A program made the position numbers and the translations under genes. Below, piece after piece: positions 53,645 through 62,691 of a stretch of 64,000 nt of DNA. Numbering within the stretch: position 1 is the stretch's first letter; each line of letters starts with the position of its first letter. Below the pieces are notes generated by a model. The model had not been told where the DNA came from. It made no database searches and saw only the letters and a program-made list of their open reading frames with translations. The stretch is from Verrucomicrobiales bacterium (GTDB taxonomy: Bacteria; Verrucomicrobiota; Verrucomicrobiia; Limisphaerales; J093): positions 1 through 64,000 of the forward strand of contig JABTUJ010000043.1 in the NCBI GenBank assembly GCA_015075445.1, given 5' to 3'.

Positions 53645-54862
53645 ATGAAGCTGCTGTTCACGACAAGCACGGGACGGACCGGTATCGGAGGGCACCTCTA
53701 CACGGTGCGCGCTCATACGCAGGCTCTGCAGGCCCATGCTGATTGTGTGGTCGTCGGTGTGGGAGCCGCCCGCAGTCCGGCGCTGGACACCCTGGCCGGT
53801 CGCTTGCATTACGTGGGTTACACTTCGGATCGGAGCAGGCTGCGGGAACTCAGGCACTTCCTTGCGCTGGTGCGGGCGGAGCGGCCCGACGTCATTCACG
53901 CTTTCGATACCACCTCCTACGCGTTCGCCCGGTGCGCGGCGCGGCGCGTGGGGACTGGCCTGATCCTGACGATCTGTGGGGGCCAGAATCCCACCGCGCG
54001 TTATCCGAGTCAGTTCGTACCCCGAGTGGACCGCCTCGTGCTGTTCAGCGAGGAGAATGAGCGGTTCTTCCGCGGGCAGCGCCGTTTCAGCCGGACGATG
54101 ATCTGGCGTATCCCGAACCGCGTAAATGAGGTGTCCTGCGATCCCGAGAAGGTGGCGCGCTTACGGGGCCGCCTCGAAAGGAACAAGCCCGTTCTGTTGC
54201 GCGTGGGCCGGTTGGGCCTCTTCCACGAGAAGACGGCCATGCAGTGCATTCGGCTCAGTGAACGGTTGAACGCCGCGGGGCATCCCGTGCAGTTGGTGCT
54301 CCTCGGCCACGCGCAGAATCCTGGGGTCCGCGAGAGGTTGGCGGCGGCCCTGGGCCCTCACGGCGTGATCATCAGCGACCCGGATTTCGTGCGGATGGGC
54401 TCGGCGGTTCTGGATGCGGGAGATGTGGTGGTGGGGACGGGTCGCTCCTTCATGGAGGCAGCAGCCCGGGGCCGGGTCCTCCTGGCCCCTGTCCACGCGG
54501 GTGTCTTGCCGGCGTTGGTGACCGAGGCCAACTGGCTCTCGTTGTTCCATGCGAACTTCTCCGGGCGGTGCGTGCCGAATGGGTGGGATGAAGCTGCCAA
54601 CTTCGAGGCGATTCGGCAGGTCTTGACAGATCATGATTGCCGTGCCCGCTTGGGCGCCTTCTCGCGCTCGCTGTTCGAGAAACACTTCTCGCTCGAGTCG
54701 GTGATCGATCAGTATCTGCAGATCTACCGCGAGAGTCGTCCCCCTCAGGGGTGGGATTGGTATGACCTGGCGAAGCATTGGTTCTGGCTCGTGTGGCACA
54801 GCCGCCGGGTCCGGGGTAGCTTCTCGCCGGCGGGGAGTGGGGAAGCGGATGTGGTCGATTAG
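53645..54862 (+). CDS. Glycosyltransferase, GT4-like
   Basis: A 405-residue GT-B glycosyltransferase. The N-terminal domain begins MKLLFTTSTGRTGIGGHLYT and has FLALVRAERPDVIHAFDTTS. The C-terminal domain has PVLLRVGRLGLFHEKTAMQC, VQLVLLGHAQNPGVRERLAA and VVGTGRSFMEAAARGRVLLA, the EX7E-like nucleotide-sugar-binding segment in variant form. It would add one sugar of the exopolysaccharide or O-antigen repeat unit at the cytosolic face. GGGGAGGGC lies ~10 bases before the ATG at 53645. It is the only complete glycosyltransferase in the window, so the rest of the assembly line must lie elsewhere. Confidence 0.85.
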   Translation: MKLLFTTSTGRTGIGGHLYTVRAHTQALQAHADCVVVGVGAARSPALDTLAGRLHYVGYTSDRSRLRELRHFLALVRAERPDVIHAFDTTSYAFARCAARRVGTGLILTICGGQNPTARYPSQFVPRVDRLVLFSEENERFFRGQRRFSRTMIWRIPNRVNEVSCDPEKVARLRGRLERNKPVLLRVGRLGLFHEKTAMQCIRLSERLNAAGHPVQLVLLGHAQNPGVRERLAAALGPHGVIISDPDFVRMGSAVLDAGDVVVGTGRSFMEAAARGRVLLAPVHAGVLPALVTEANWLSLFHANFSGRCVPNGWDEAANFEAIRQVLTDHDCRARLGAFSRSLFEKHFSLESVIDQYLQIYRESRPPQGWDWYDLAKHWFWLVWHSRRVRGSFSPAGSGEADVVD

Positions 54863-54951
54863 CGCCGGAGCCAATGCCCGTGCGCGCGGGTTTGCCGTCG
54901 GAGGGTGGGATGAGTGACCCTCTCGAATTCAACTCAAACTACCAGTAGCCC

Positions 54952-56260
54952 ATGAACAGCCTGCTGATTCCCGGACCTCCTCATGGCTTGGCGCTTCGGT
55001 ATCGAGGCGGCCGATCTGGATCCAGCTCGCCAGGACGAGGAGGCTTCGCCCCCCGGACTTTGGGCCCGGGCGGGAGACTTTGGACTGGCCTGGCGTTCCT
55101 CTGGGCGGCGTACTTCTTCCTGGTCTTCAGCCTGGCTCGCTATGAAGCGTATACGCAGCGGATCATCTGGACCGTCGGGCCGGTTGTTGCTCTCCTCACG
55201 GTGGTTGCCTGGATCGGGCGATCCAGCCGGATTCCAGCAGAGGTGTGGCTCCTGACGTGCTTTGCAGGGTGGTGCCTGGTCGCGCTTCCACGGGTGACCA
55301 ACCTGCCCGCTTTCACGTCGTGGTGGAAGCTGGTCGCGGAGATGGTGGTTTTGGTGTGGTGTATCAGTACGGTGTTGCGCAACTCGAGTGGCATGCACTG
55401 GTTCTATGTCGCCTTCTTGGGTGCCGGCGTCTTCAACGTCCTGTTGGGTGTGGACTTCATAGGCGGCCTCGCTGAGGCCGTGGACTCCCTCGGCAACCAA
55501 GAGCGCCAAGGTGGCATTTCAGGCGGGACGAACGCCCTGGGCTTCTACTGCTTCATGGGCATCCTGGGCGGACTCGCCCTGCTGGGTGAATGGCGTTCGA
55601 AGCTGCTGCGGACCGTTCTACTGGTGGGCTGTGGGATCTGCCTCTACGGTGTTGCCGGCGCGGCCTCCAAAGGTGCCTTCCTGCTAACCGTTCTGGCCGT
55701 GGTTCTCTGGCCCGTGCTCTGCTTTCGTGAGCAACTGCGGAGGCGGCTGACGGTCTTGGTGCCCGCAGGCGTGGCGGCTCTGATCGTGGTGGTCGGGCTG
55801 CCGTGGATCATGGAGAACACTTTCCTTGGTGCTCGTCTGGAACGGCTCGCCGGAGGACGCAGGGCGAGGGAGCTGGAATTGCCTGATGCTGGGATTGAGC
55901 TCTTTGGCGAGCACCGGTAACGGTGTTGGCCTTGGCCAGTTCGCGGTTGAATCCGGGCTGGGCCGCACACCCCCCACAATGAGTGGGCCGAGCTCCTGTC
56001 GAACACGGGCCTGGTTGGGTTTCTCCTTTATCTGGGTGCCTATGCGGTCTCTGGCATCGTCTCAACAGGTTCCGCAACGGTGCCGGAACCCGCGCGTTCT
56101 TCACCGCAGTTTGGCCGACTCATCGTGCTGTTTGCTGCTCCGGGCATGGTGTTTCGTCCGAACTTCCTGAGCATCGAGTCGATGTTCCTCATCGCAGTCG
56201 CGGTTGGCACCGGACAATGGGTCGAGCTCAGGTGCCGCCTCGAATGGCCCGGTGCGCCCG
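54952..56260 (+). pseudogene. O-antigen ligase/polymerase (Wzy/WaaL type), multiple frameshifts
   Basis: The first ~300 codons encode the membrane protein: hydrophobic helices (for example GLAFLWAAYFFLVFSLARYE, VVALLTVVAWIG), then SGGTNALGFYCFMGILGGLA and AAASKGAFLLTVLAVVLW-like segments. The frame is lost at ~55865, before the family loop. The native continuation appears in another frame (GLSSLAS...GLGQFAVESGLG), then in the first again (HNEWAELLSNTGLVGFLLYL), a third for LWHRLNRFRNGAGTRAFFTA, then FRPNFLSIESMFLIAVAVG. At least four indels are needed. The gene is therefore dead unless the sequence is erroneous. The HNEWAELLSNTGLVGF motif is typical of O-antigen ligase/polymerases. Confidence 0.78.
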
Positions 56261-56389
56261 GAGTTAGAGCCGACACCCGCAGGCCGCGGACGTTGACGCG
56301 GCCGGGTGTGCCGCCGCCGCCTGACCCTCGGGTGTCTCGCGCGATCGACGCGGACGAGGGGCGACGCACGTGTCCGTAACGACGAGCCT

Positions 56390-58459
56390 ATGCAAGCCCT
56401 GCATCTGTACCTGCCCAGAAGTGTCGCCAGCCGCCTGAAAGCATGGCAAGACAACCGCCGGGCCAGCCGCCGTCACCGACAGGCGGTCGCCCGCCTGCAC
56501 GCCCTAGCGGGCGAACTCACGCAGCGGTGCTTGAACCACATCCAGACACTGAGCGACTGGACGAGAGCCCGTCCGCAGCTCCGCAACGAGCTGCTCTGGA
56601 TGCTCGGCTTGGATCCTCTGCCGGAGCGGACCCCATTGTCGCCGCGGATCACGGGCACCCTCGAGCGAACCGGCTACCGCGTGGAAAAGCTGGTCTTTGA
56701 GAGCATGCCCGGGTTGTGTGTGACGGCCAACTTTTATCTGCCTCGCGGAGTAACTTCACCCTATCCCTGCGTGATCTATCTTTGTGGTCACCAGGTTCAT
56801 CCGCTGGGCGCCAAGACCCAGTACCAGGACCGATTCCTCTGGTATCCGGCACACGGCTTCGCCTGCCTCGCCGTGGATTCACTGCAATGCGGCGAGGTTG
56901 CGGGAATCCATCATGGAACACACAGTCTGGGCCTGTGGGAGTGTCTCACTGGGCTATACCCCGGCAGGTGTAGGTTGGAACGCGATGCGCGCGATCGATT
57001 ATCTCGGACCCGGCCGGTGCCGATCAGCGCCTCCGTGACTGGCACTGGAGGGTTATGGGCTGGCTCTTCGCGGCCCTGGAGGGCGGGTCGGTTGTGCCGG
57101 CTCCCTCTGTTGACTTCCACTCTGGGTTCGCAGGTCCGGCGCGGACTGGAGGCCACGCAGTGCGACTGCGTATTCTATCCCAACGTCTTCGGACACGACT
57201 TCCCCGTGGTTGGTGCCTTGATTGCGCCCCGCCCGCTGCTTATCACGAGCGGACGAAAGGACCGGATCTTCCCACCTGCCGGATACAAGGAGGTGTTCCG
57301 GCGGGTTCAGAGAATCTATGGTCTATACGGTGAAGGTGAGGCGGGGTTAGCGCGGGTGCGGGAGGTGGAATCCCATGCGGGGCACGCCGATCCTCCCCAA
57401 TTTCTGCGCGAGGCGCGCGCGTGGATGTGGAGGTGGTTGAAGCCCGAGTGTTCCTGCGATCCGGGAGTTGTCGCCGCAGGGATACCAACTCCGGAGCCGG
57501 CCGAGACACTGGCGTGTCTGGACACGGCCCCGGCTGATGCTCGGAACTTCAGCATCCACAGGCACTACATTCGGACTCCGTCCTTGCCGGCCGTCGACTC
57601 GGTCGAAGCGTGGCGCGAGCGGCGCAGGGTTGTCATGGAGAGACTCAAGAGCACGGTCTTCGCCTGGTTTCCGGACGGAAAGAGCGGGTTCAACGCGCGG
57701 CGTCTCTCCGGTAGTGGCGGGCATGCGCGTCGCTTCGCCCGGTTCAGCGACTGGGAGTTCGAGACCGAACCCGGGGTTGCGGTGCGTGCGCAGCTACTCC
57801 AACCCTCAAGCGGAAACGGGAACGCAGCCGTGGGGGTGCTCGTGGTCATCCGACAACTCGGCGAGCAGCACGTTGTGATGGACGACGAAATCCTTCCCCT
57901 GCTGGGCAGCTACACGGTCTTGCTTCTCTCGCCCCGCTATACCGAGTGGACGCCGGACCCCAGGAGTTACGCAGCCGCCGAGCGGACGGCCGCCGCAACC
58001 GGCCGAACACTTGCAGGGATGCAGGTGTGGGACGTCATTCGGGCCGTCCGTTGGGTATTGGCGGAGCCCCAGGTACGCGGATCGAGCCTGACGCTCTATG
58101 GTCGCGACACGGCCGGGATCGTCGCACTCTATGCTGCACTCTTCGAGGAGCGGGTGGCCCACGTCGTCTTGAGCAACCCACCCGAGTCCCATCATGGTGG
58201 CCCGGCTCTGTTGACCGTCTTGCGGACGACCGACATCCCGGAGATCGGCGGCTTCCTCGCCCCCCGCTGCCTCACGGTGCTGCCGACGACTCACCAGTCC
58301 CTCACTTACACACGTCGAATCTACGAACTACTCGGCTATCGCAGTTGCTTCGCCCAGGCGGATTCGCTGTTCCACGCACTGCGAACGCCTGGCGACACGC
58401 GCCCCGCCGACGCGGGGGCGCTTGCGGGTCGCCAACCCACCACGTCCAGCGTACAATAG
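56390..58459 (+). CDS. Two-domain alpha/beta-hydrolase (acetyl xylan esterase-like), internally damaged
   Basis: A 689-residue open frame with N-terminal (LHLYLPRSVASRLKAWQDNR) and two hydrolase-like parts. The segment VCVTANFYLPRG with ALIAPRPLLITSGRKDRIFP (acid region) and HADPPQFLREAR fits the AXE1/dienelactone-hydrolase fold. At 56935-57130 the reading frame is wrong: LGYTPAGVGWNAMRAIDYLG appears in another frame, and the expected nucleophile elbow G-x-S-x-G is only GTGG without serine. The frame then recovers (GSQVRRGLEATQCDCVFYPN). Compensating indels therefore destroyed the catalytic centre of domain 1. A second hydrolase-like domain (VVMDDEILPLLGSYTVLLLS) continues. Probably inactive. 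Confidence 0.62.
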   Translation: MQALHLYLPRSVASRLKAWQDNRRASRRHRQAVARLHALAGELTQRCLNHIQTLSDWTRARPQLRNELLWMLGLDPLPERTPLSPRITGTLERTGYRVEKLVFESMPGLCVTANFYLPRGVTSPYPCVIYLCGHQVHPLGAKTQYQDRFLWYPAHGFACLAVDSLQCGEVAGIHHGTHSLGLWECLTGLYPGRCRLERDARDRLSRTRPVPISASVTGTGGLWAGSSRPWRAGRLCRLPLLTSTLGSQVRRGLEATQCDCVFYPNVFGHDFPVVGALIAPRPLLITSGRKDRIFPPAGYKEVFRRVQRIYGLYGEGEAGLARVREVESHAGHADPPQFLREARAWMWRWLKPECSCDPGVVAAGIPTPEPAETLACLDTAPADARNFSIHRHYIRTPSLPAVDSVEAWRERRRVVMERLKSTVFAWFPDGKSGFNARRLSGSGGHARRFARFSDWEFETEPGVAVRAQLLQPSSGNGNAAVGVLVVIRQLGEQHVVMDDEILPLLGSYTVLLLSPRYTEWTPDPRSYAAAERTAAATGRTLAGMQVWDVIRAVRWVLAEPQVRGSSLTLYGRDTAGIVALYAALFEERVAHVVLSNPPESHHGGPALLTVLRTTDIPEIGGFLAPRCLTVLPTTHQSLTYTRRIYELLGYRSCFAQADSLFHALRTPGDTRPADAGALAGRQPTTSSVQ

Positions 58460-58478
58460 CAACCCCAGGAGGTATCCC

Positions 58479-60269
58479 ATGCCCGGTTTCACGCTCAGCC
58501 TGACCGCCCCAAGTTCCGATGCGCCGTCGCTTGAACACGACTGTCTCCCCGCCTCCGGGTCCACGGTGACCGTCCGCTCGTTCAGCGGGCCGACGCACTA
58601 TCTGAGGACTGCGTTGTTCGCCCGGTATTCTCGCCACTGCGTAGCCGCAGAGAACGAGGAGGGCTTGTTCGTGTTGGATGGCGCCCTGTTGAACATGACC
58701 GACCTACAGACACGGTACGGCGGGGCCGAGCTGCTCGTGCTGGCTCAGAATATGCGTCGCCGGTTGGGTCGCGCGTTCTTCAAGGAGTTTCGCGGTGAAT
58801 TTGCCGGTGCCTACTTTGACAAGGCGAGCGCGAGCTGGGTGGTGTTCACGAACCACTCAGGGTCGAAGCCCCTGTTCTATCACGCGGCCGGTCCCGTTCT
58901 GGTCTGCGCGTCCTCGCTGCCTTGCCTGGCAAGGGTGCTCCGGCACTACCAAGTCCCATGCCGTCTCGATCAAGTCGGCGCGTACTTTCTGCTCACGCAC
59001 GGCTACATGCTGGGAGATTACACGCTAATTCAGGAGGTCAAGAAGCTAACGGCGGGGGATTACCTCTCGTACGAGAACGGGCGCTCGACCGTGGGCTCCT
59101 ACTACAAGGCAAACAACGAACCCCGGTCCCAGCTCACGCGCGAGGCTGCGTTGCAGGAGATTGATGATTGCCTACTCATGTCCGCGCGACGTGGCTTTGA
59201 GTTCGACCGTACTTATGGTCACCAATCCATCTGTGCGATCAGTGCCGGACTGGATTGCCGCATGACCACGTTTGCCGCCGCCCGACTGGGCTACGAGAAC
59301 GTGTTGCAGCTCAATTATGCGCAGAGTGGCTCGCGCGATGAACGATATCCGAGAGAGATGTCCGCTGCCCTCGGGCGAGAGATGCTGTTCTTTCCGTTGG
59401 ACCGCGGCACGTATCTTACGCGGACGATTGATGGCATGTTCGAGGCCAACGGGGGACTCATTATCTATGCCGGCGCGTCACACACGTTCTCGATCTGTCG
59501 CCATGTGCGGTTTGACCGGCTGGGGTTGTACCACAGTGGCATCCTGGGTGGAGCGCTCTTCGGCGCCTACCTCAGTGGTCCGAAGCACACGGCTCCCCGT
59601 CCGGGGATGGGCGCGTACTCGATGAAGCTGCTGGCCAGGGTTCACCAGGAGGAGGCACGCATCGCGGAACGATTTGCCAACGCGGAAATGTATCGTCTCT
59701 ACAACCGAGGCTTTAATGGCATACATAACGGAACGTTTGTCGGCAATCTCTTCACCTACATGCATTCACCCGCGCTGATGCCAGAGTGCCTCGATACGAT
59801 GTTGACGGTGCCTCCGGGCCTGCGTAGCGACGGTTCGCTGCGTGTGGACTATCTGTGCCGCTTCCACCCCGAGGGGGCCGCGCAGCGGTGGGGGGAAACC
59901 GGCTTGTCCGTGCAGGCTAGCAACCGGTTCACCTGGCCGCTCAAGTTCATCAAGCGCGTCCAGGCAAAGCTATTTCCGGCGAGTACCATGAATCCGATGG
60001 ATTACTGGTATGCCACGAATTCCCGATTGCCTCGTTACTGCGAGAACTTTTTCAAAACCCACATCGAGTGTCTGGCCGCCTACCCGGAGCTGCAACAGGA
60101 TGCTCGGATGTTGTTCACCACGGGACGCTTCGCAGAGAAGGCTTTAGTGTTGACACTGCTTCGGGCTGTCGGTCGGTACTTCGGGGAGTCCCCAGGAAAG
60201 GAGCCGGAGGAGGAGGCGAACCTAGGCGGGGTGAACGCAGCCTGGGCAGGTGATCAGGCTCCAGGCTAG
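58479..60269 (+). CDS. Asparagine-synthase-like amidotransferase
   Basis: A 596-residue AsnB-superfamily protein with a canonical AGGAGG at 58467-58472, seven bases before the ATG. The N-terminal ~200 residues show the glutaminase-like fold (GLFVLDGALLNMTDLQTRYG, FFKEFRGEFAGAYFDKASAS), but residue 2 is Pro, not the catalytic Cys. The C-terminal synthetase domain has a PP-loop-like SAGLDCRMTTFAAA and an acidic second motif. In O-antigen clusters, relatives such as WbpS are thought to amidate uronic acids; the wbp pathway here makes such a sugar, so amidation with free ammonia is a reasonable inference. Stand-alone glutaminase use is not excluded. Confidence 0.78.
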   Translation: MPGFTLSLTAPSSDAPSLEHDCLPASGSTVTVRSFSGPTHYLRTALFARYSRHCVAAENEEGLFVLDGALLNMTDLQTRYGGAELLVLAQNMRRRLGRAFFKEFRGEFAGAYFDKASASWVVFTNHSGSKPLFYHAAGPVLVCASSLPCLARVLRHYQVPCRLDQVGAYFLLTHGYMLGDYTLIQEVKKLTAGDYLSYENGRSTVGSYYKANNEPRSQLTREAALQEIDDCLLMSARRGFEFDRTYGHQSICAISAGLDCRMTTFAAARLGYENVLQLNYAQSGSRDERYPREMSAALGREMLFFPLDRGTYLTRTIDGMFEANGGLIIYAGASHTFSICRHVRFDRLGLYHSGILGGALFGAYLSGPKHTAPRPGMGAYSMKLLARVHQEEARIAERFANAEMYRLYNRGFNGIHNGTFVGNLFTYMHSPALMPECLDTMLTVPPGLRSDGSLRVDYLCRFHPEGAAQRWGETGLSVQASNRFTWPLKFIKRVQAKLFPASTMNPMDYWYATNSRLPRYCENFFKTHIECLAAYPELQQDARMLFTTGRFAEKALVLTLLRAVGRYFGESPGKEPEEEANLGGVNAAWAGDQAPG

Positions 60270-60311
60270 GATCGGGAGTTGCGGGAGATTCCACCTGAGA
60301 CGTGAGGCGAC

Positions 60312-61202
60312 ATGATTTCCGAGCTCACCTATGTCGAGGAGAGACAGCGGGCGGGATGCCGAACGCATTACCACGACGGCATCTGGTGGCAGCAACCGTG
60401 GCCGCTCTACGCAAAGCCGGTCTTTGATTTTCGAGCCTTTCCCCCAGGCACCGCACGACCGCTGCGCGTAAGGGCATTGTTTGGCTACTCACACCAGGTT
60501 CCCGAGGCGCACATGGGCAACCGGTCGCTCGAGTACATGATTCTCGAAGGCGAGGATCTGAGCAGTTTCTCGTTGGATCGACTGCCCGCGAAGAAGCGTA
60601 ATCAGGTGCGCAAGGGACTGAAGCAGTGCGAGATCCAACCGCTCGAAGCCATCGAGTCTTGGCTCGAGCACATTCGTGAGATCTACATTTCACAGGCCCA
60701 GCGACATACGGAGTTCCACGACGCTCCGGCAACGCCGCCGTCGTTCTACGTTAACCACGCGGACCGGTGGCGGAAGCGGGAATTGAGATACCTGACGGGA
60801 GCGGGGAGAGAAGTCTGGGGCGCGCTCGTGGAGGGTCGCCTGGTAGGGTTCCTGGTCAGCAGACAAGTCGAGGAGGTGCGCGTGATTGAGAAGGTGAAGA
60901 GCCACAGCGACTATCTCCAGTGTTGTCTGTCTGACGGACTGTACTTCACGGTGCTGGCGGAGACGGCCCGCCAGGGAACGTGCCGGCGTGTCGTCAACCC
61001 GGGGGTGCGAGGCGGAGGACTGGATCGCTACAAAGAGCAGTTCCTGTTCAAGCGCACCGAGGTGCCGCTGTACTGCTCAAATGTGGCCCTGTTTCATTTA
61101 GGCGAGCGTCTCATCGCACTGCGGAAGTGGCGCCGGCTGTTCCGAGGAACCAAGCCCCAGACGGGCAAGGACAGCGCCGCCAGAGGAACTGCAAACGGGT
61201 GA
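60312..61202 (+). CDS. FemAB/GNAT-like acyltransferase
   Basis: A 296-residue protein. The segment RLPAKKRNQVRKGLKQCEIQ followed by WLEHIREIYISQAQRHTEFH is the basic substrate-binding helix pattern of the FemAB/GNAT-like superfamily. EVWGALVEGRLVGFLVSRQV and the C-terminal VNPGVRGGGLDRYKEQFLFK give the second core sheet typical of these acyltransferases. A likely role is adding an aminoacyl or acyl group to a polysaccharide or peptidoglycan precursor. It begins 42 bp after the amidotransferase-like gene, so the two could modify the same sugar. Assignment is tentative. Confidence 0.65.
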   Translation: MISELTYVEERQRAGCRTHYHDGIWWQQPWPLYAKPVFDFRAFPPGTARPLRVRALFGYSHQVPEAHMGNRSLEYMILEGEDLSSFSLDRLPAKKRNQVRKGLKQCEIQPLEAIESWLEHIREIYISQAQRHTEFHDAPATPPSFYVNHADRWRKRELRYLTGAGREVWGALVEGRLVGFLVSRQVEEVRVIEKVKSHSDYLQCCLSDGLYFTVLAETARQGTCRRVVNPGVRGGGLDRYKEQFLFKRTEVPLYCSNVALFHLGERLIALRKWRRLFRGTKPQTGKDSAARGTANG

Positions 61203-61379
61203 CACTGTGAACGCCAGGAGTCTGCTGGCGAGAGTGATTGGCCTTGCTCGGCTAAACGGCGGCATTGGGTTGTACGCACGGACGGGTCCGGGTCCGCCCG
61301 ATGCTGCAAAGCCAGTTCCTTGGAGAGGCAAATGGTCGCGTGGAGTTCCCTACGACCCGGGAAGGTCCAAGCCTATTGA

Positions 61380-62621
61380 ATGGATAGCATGAAGTCCCCA
61401 CGAACACCGAACATGATCGTATTATTGAACAACTTGAGGTCGTGCTGGCACACAGCCCGCGCGAGAATCCTGCAAACCGAGGATCAGCCGAGGCACCGAG
61501 GATCTTCAGCCCGTTTCCTCGGCCTGCTGACTTGCATGAGCGTCCTGGGCGGTTTGACCGCCGGGCACGCGCAGGTCGAGGTTACGGTCGACACGTTTGG
61601 ATCGGACACCAATCGCTTCGCGATCGAGTTTGTGACCATCCGTAACCCTGGCAACAGCGACGACCTGACGGCAGCTCCGTACCAGCTTGGGGGTGTAAGC
61701 TACTACTACAGGATGGGCAGGTACGAGATCTCTGAAGACATTGTGAACAAGGCCAACGTTCTGGGAAACCTGAACATCGTCGTGTCAAACAGCGGCACCA
61801 ACAAACCAGCGCGGATGGTCACGTTCCTCGAGGCGGCCCGATTCGTCAACTGGTTGAACGTCACCGCGGGGTATCGTCCCGCCTACCGGTTCAGCGCCCA
61901 GGGCGAATGGCTGCTCTGGCCGAGTGAGGAATCATGGCGGGTGGACCAAGAAAACCGGTATCGTCACAAAGAAGCTTTCTATTTCATACCAAGCGCGGAC
62001 GAATGGTACAAGGCGGCGTACTTTGATGGAACCAAGTACTTTCGGTACCCGACCGGGAGCAATAGTGCACCAGCTCCCGTGGCGCGCGGGACCGAGCAAG
62101 GCACGGCCGTCTACGGCCAGCAGGAAGAGTCCGGCCCTGCTGATGTGAACGAGGCCGGTGGACTCAGTCCCTACGGAACAATGGCACAGGGCGGCAATGT
62201 TTGGGAGTGGGTTGAGACTGCGTTTGATGGGGGCAACGACACAACAGATGAACTGCTGCAAGTGCGGGGTGGAAGGTGGTCGACTGTCGCTAGTACGCTA
62301 CGCAGTTCTGCCTGTAACAACGCCCGACCATGGCAGGGCGTGACGGGGACTACGGGCTTTCGTATAGCAGCGAGAGCCCAGGTGGATCCCGTGCCTCCGG
62401 AACTGGTTTTACGACGCCTACCGGAGGCTGGCGCTCTCGAGTTCGCGTGGGCCTCGGAGTCTGGGGTCGCTTACGACGTGGAGCGTGGCGCCACGCCGAG
62501 TGGACCATATGTGACGATCGAGACCATGTCGGGTACGGGTGGCGAACTCCGATTTGTTTTCAGACCCAACCCCGACGCCAACGGCTTCTACCGAGTGGTG
62601 GCGACGAGAGTGGGACTCTGA
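61380..62621 (+). CDS. Secreted SUMF1-type protein with C-terminal fibronectin-like domain
   Basis: A 413-residue exported protein (signal segment FLGLLTCMSVLGGLTAGHAQ). It shares with the gene at 51430 the opening DTFGSDTNRFAIEFVTIRNP, MGRYEISEDIVNKANVLGNL, FIPSADEWYKAAYFDG, GGNVWEWVETAFDGGND, VRGGRW and TGFRIAARA. The last ~85 residues (PPELVLRRLPEAGALEFAWA, NPDANGFYRVVA) are an Fn3/SGNH-linker-like module typical of verrucomicrobial secreted proteins. No FGE cysteine pair is seen. The preceding ~175 bases hold no gene. It is probably a surface-associated paralogue. Confidence 0.82.
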   Translation: MDSMKSPRTPNMIVLLNNLRSCWHTARARILQTEDQPRHRGSSARFLGLLTCMSVLGGLTAGHAQVEVTVDTFGSDTNRFAIEFVTIRNPGNSDDLTAAPYQLGGVSYYYRMGRYEISEDIVNKANVLGNLNIVVSNSGTNKPARMVTFLEAARFVNWLNVTAGYRPAYRFSAQGEWLLWPSEESWRVDQENRYRHKEAFYFIPSADEWYKAAYFDGTKYFRYPTGSNSAPAPVARGTEQGTAVYGQQEESGPADVNEAGGLSPYGTMAQGGNVWEWVETAFDGGNDTTDELLQVRGGRWSTVASTLRSSACNNARPWQGVTGTTGFRIAARAQVDPVPPELVLRRLPEAGALEFAWASESGVAYDVERGATPSGPYVTIETMSGTGGELRFVFRPNPDANGFYRVVATRVGL

Positions 62622-62691
62622 TACGGGATCGATCTCACGACTGCGCATTGGTCGGCCCGGCCACCTTCCGCTGAACTCGAACCTACTCTAG

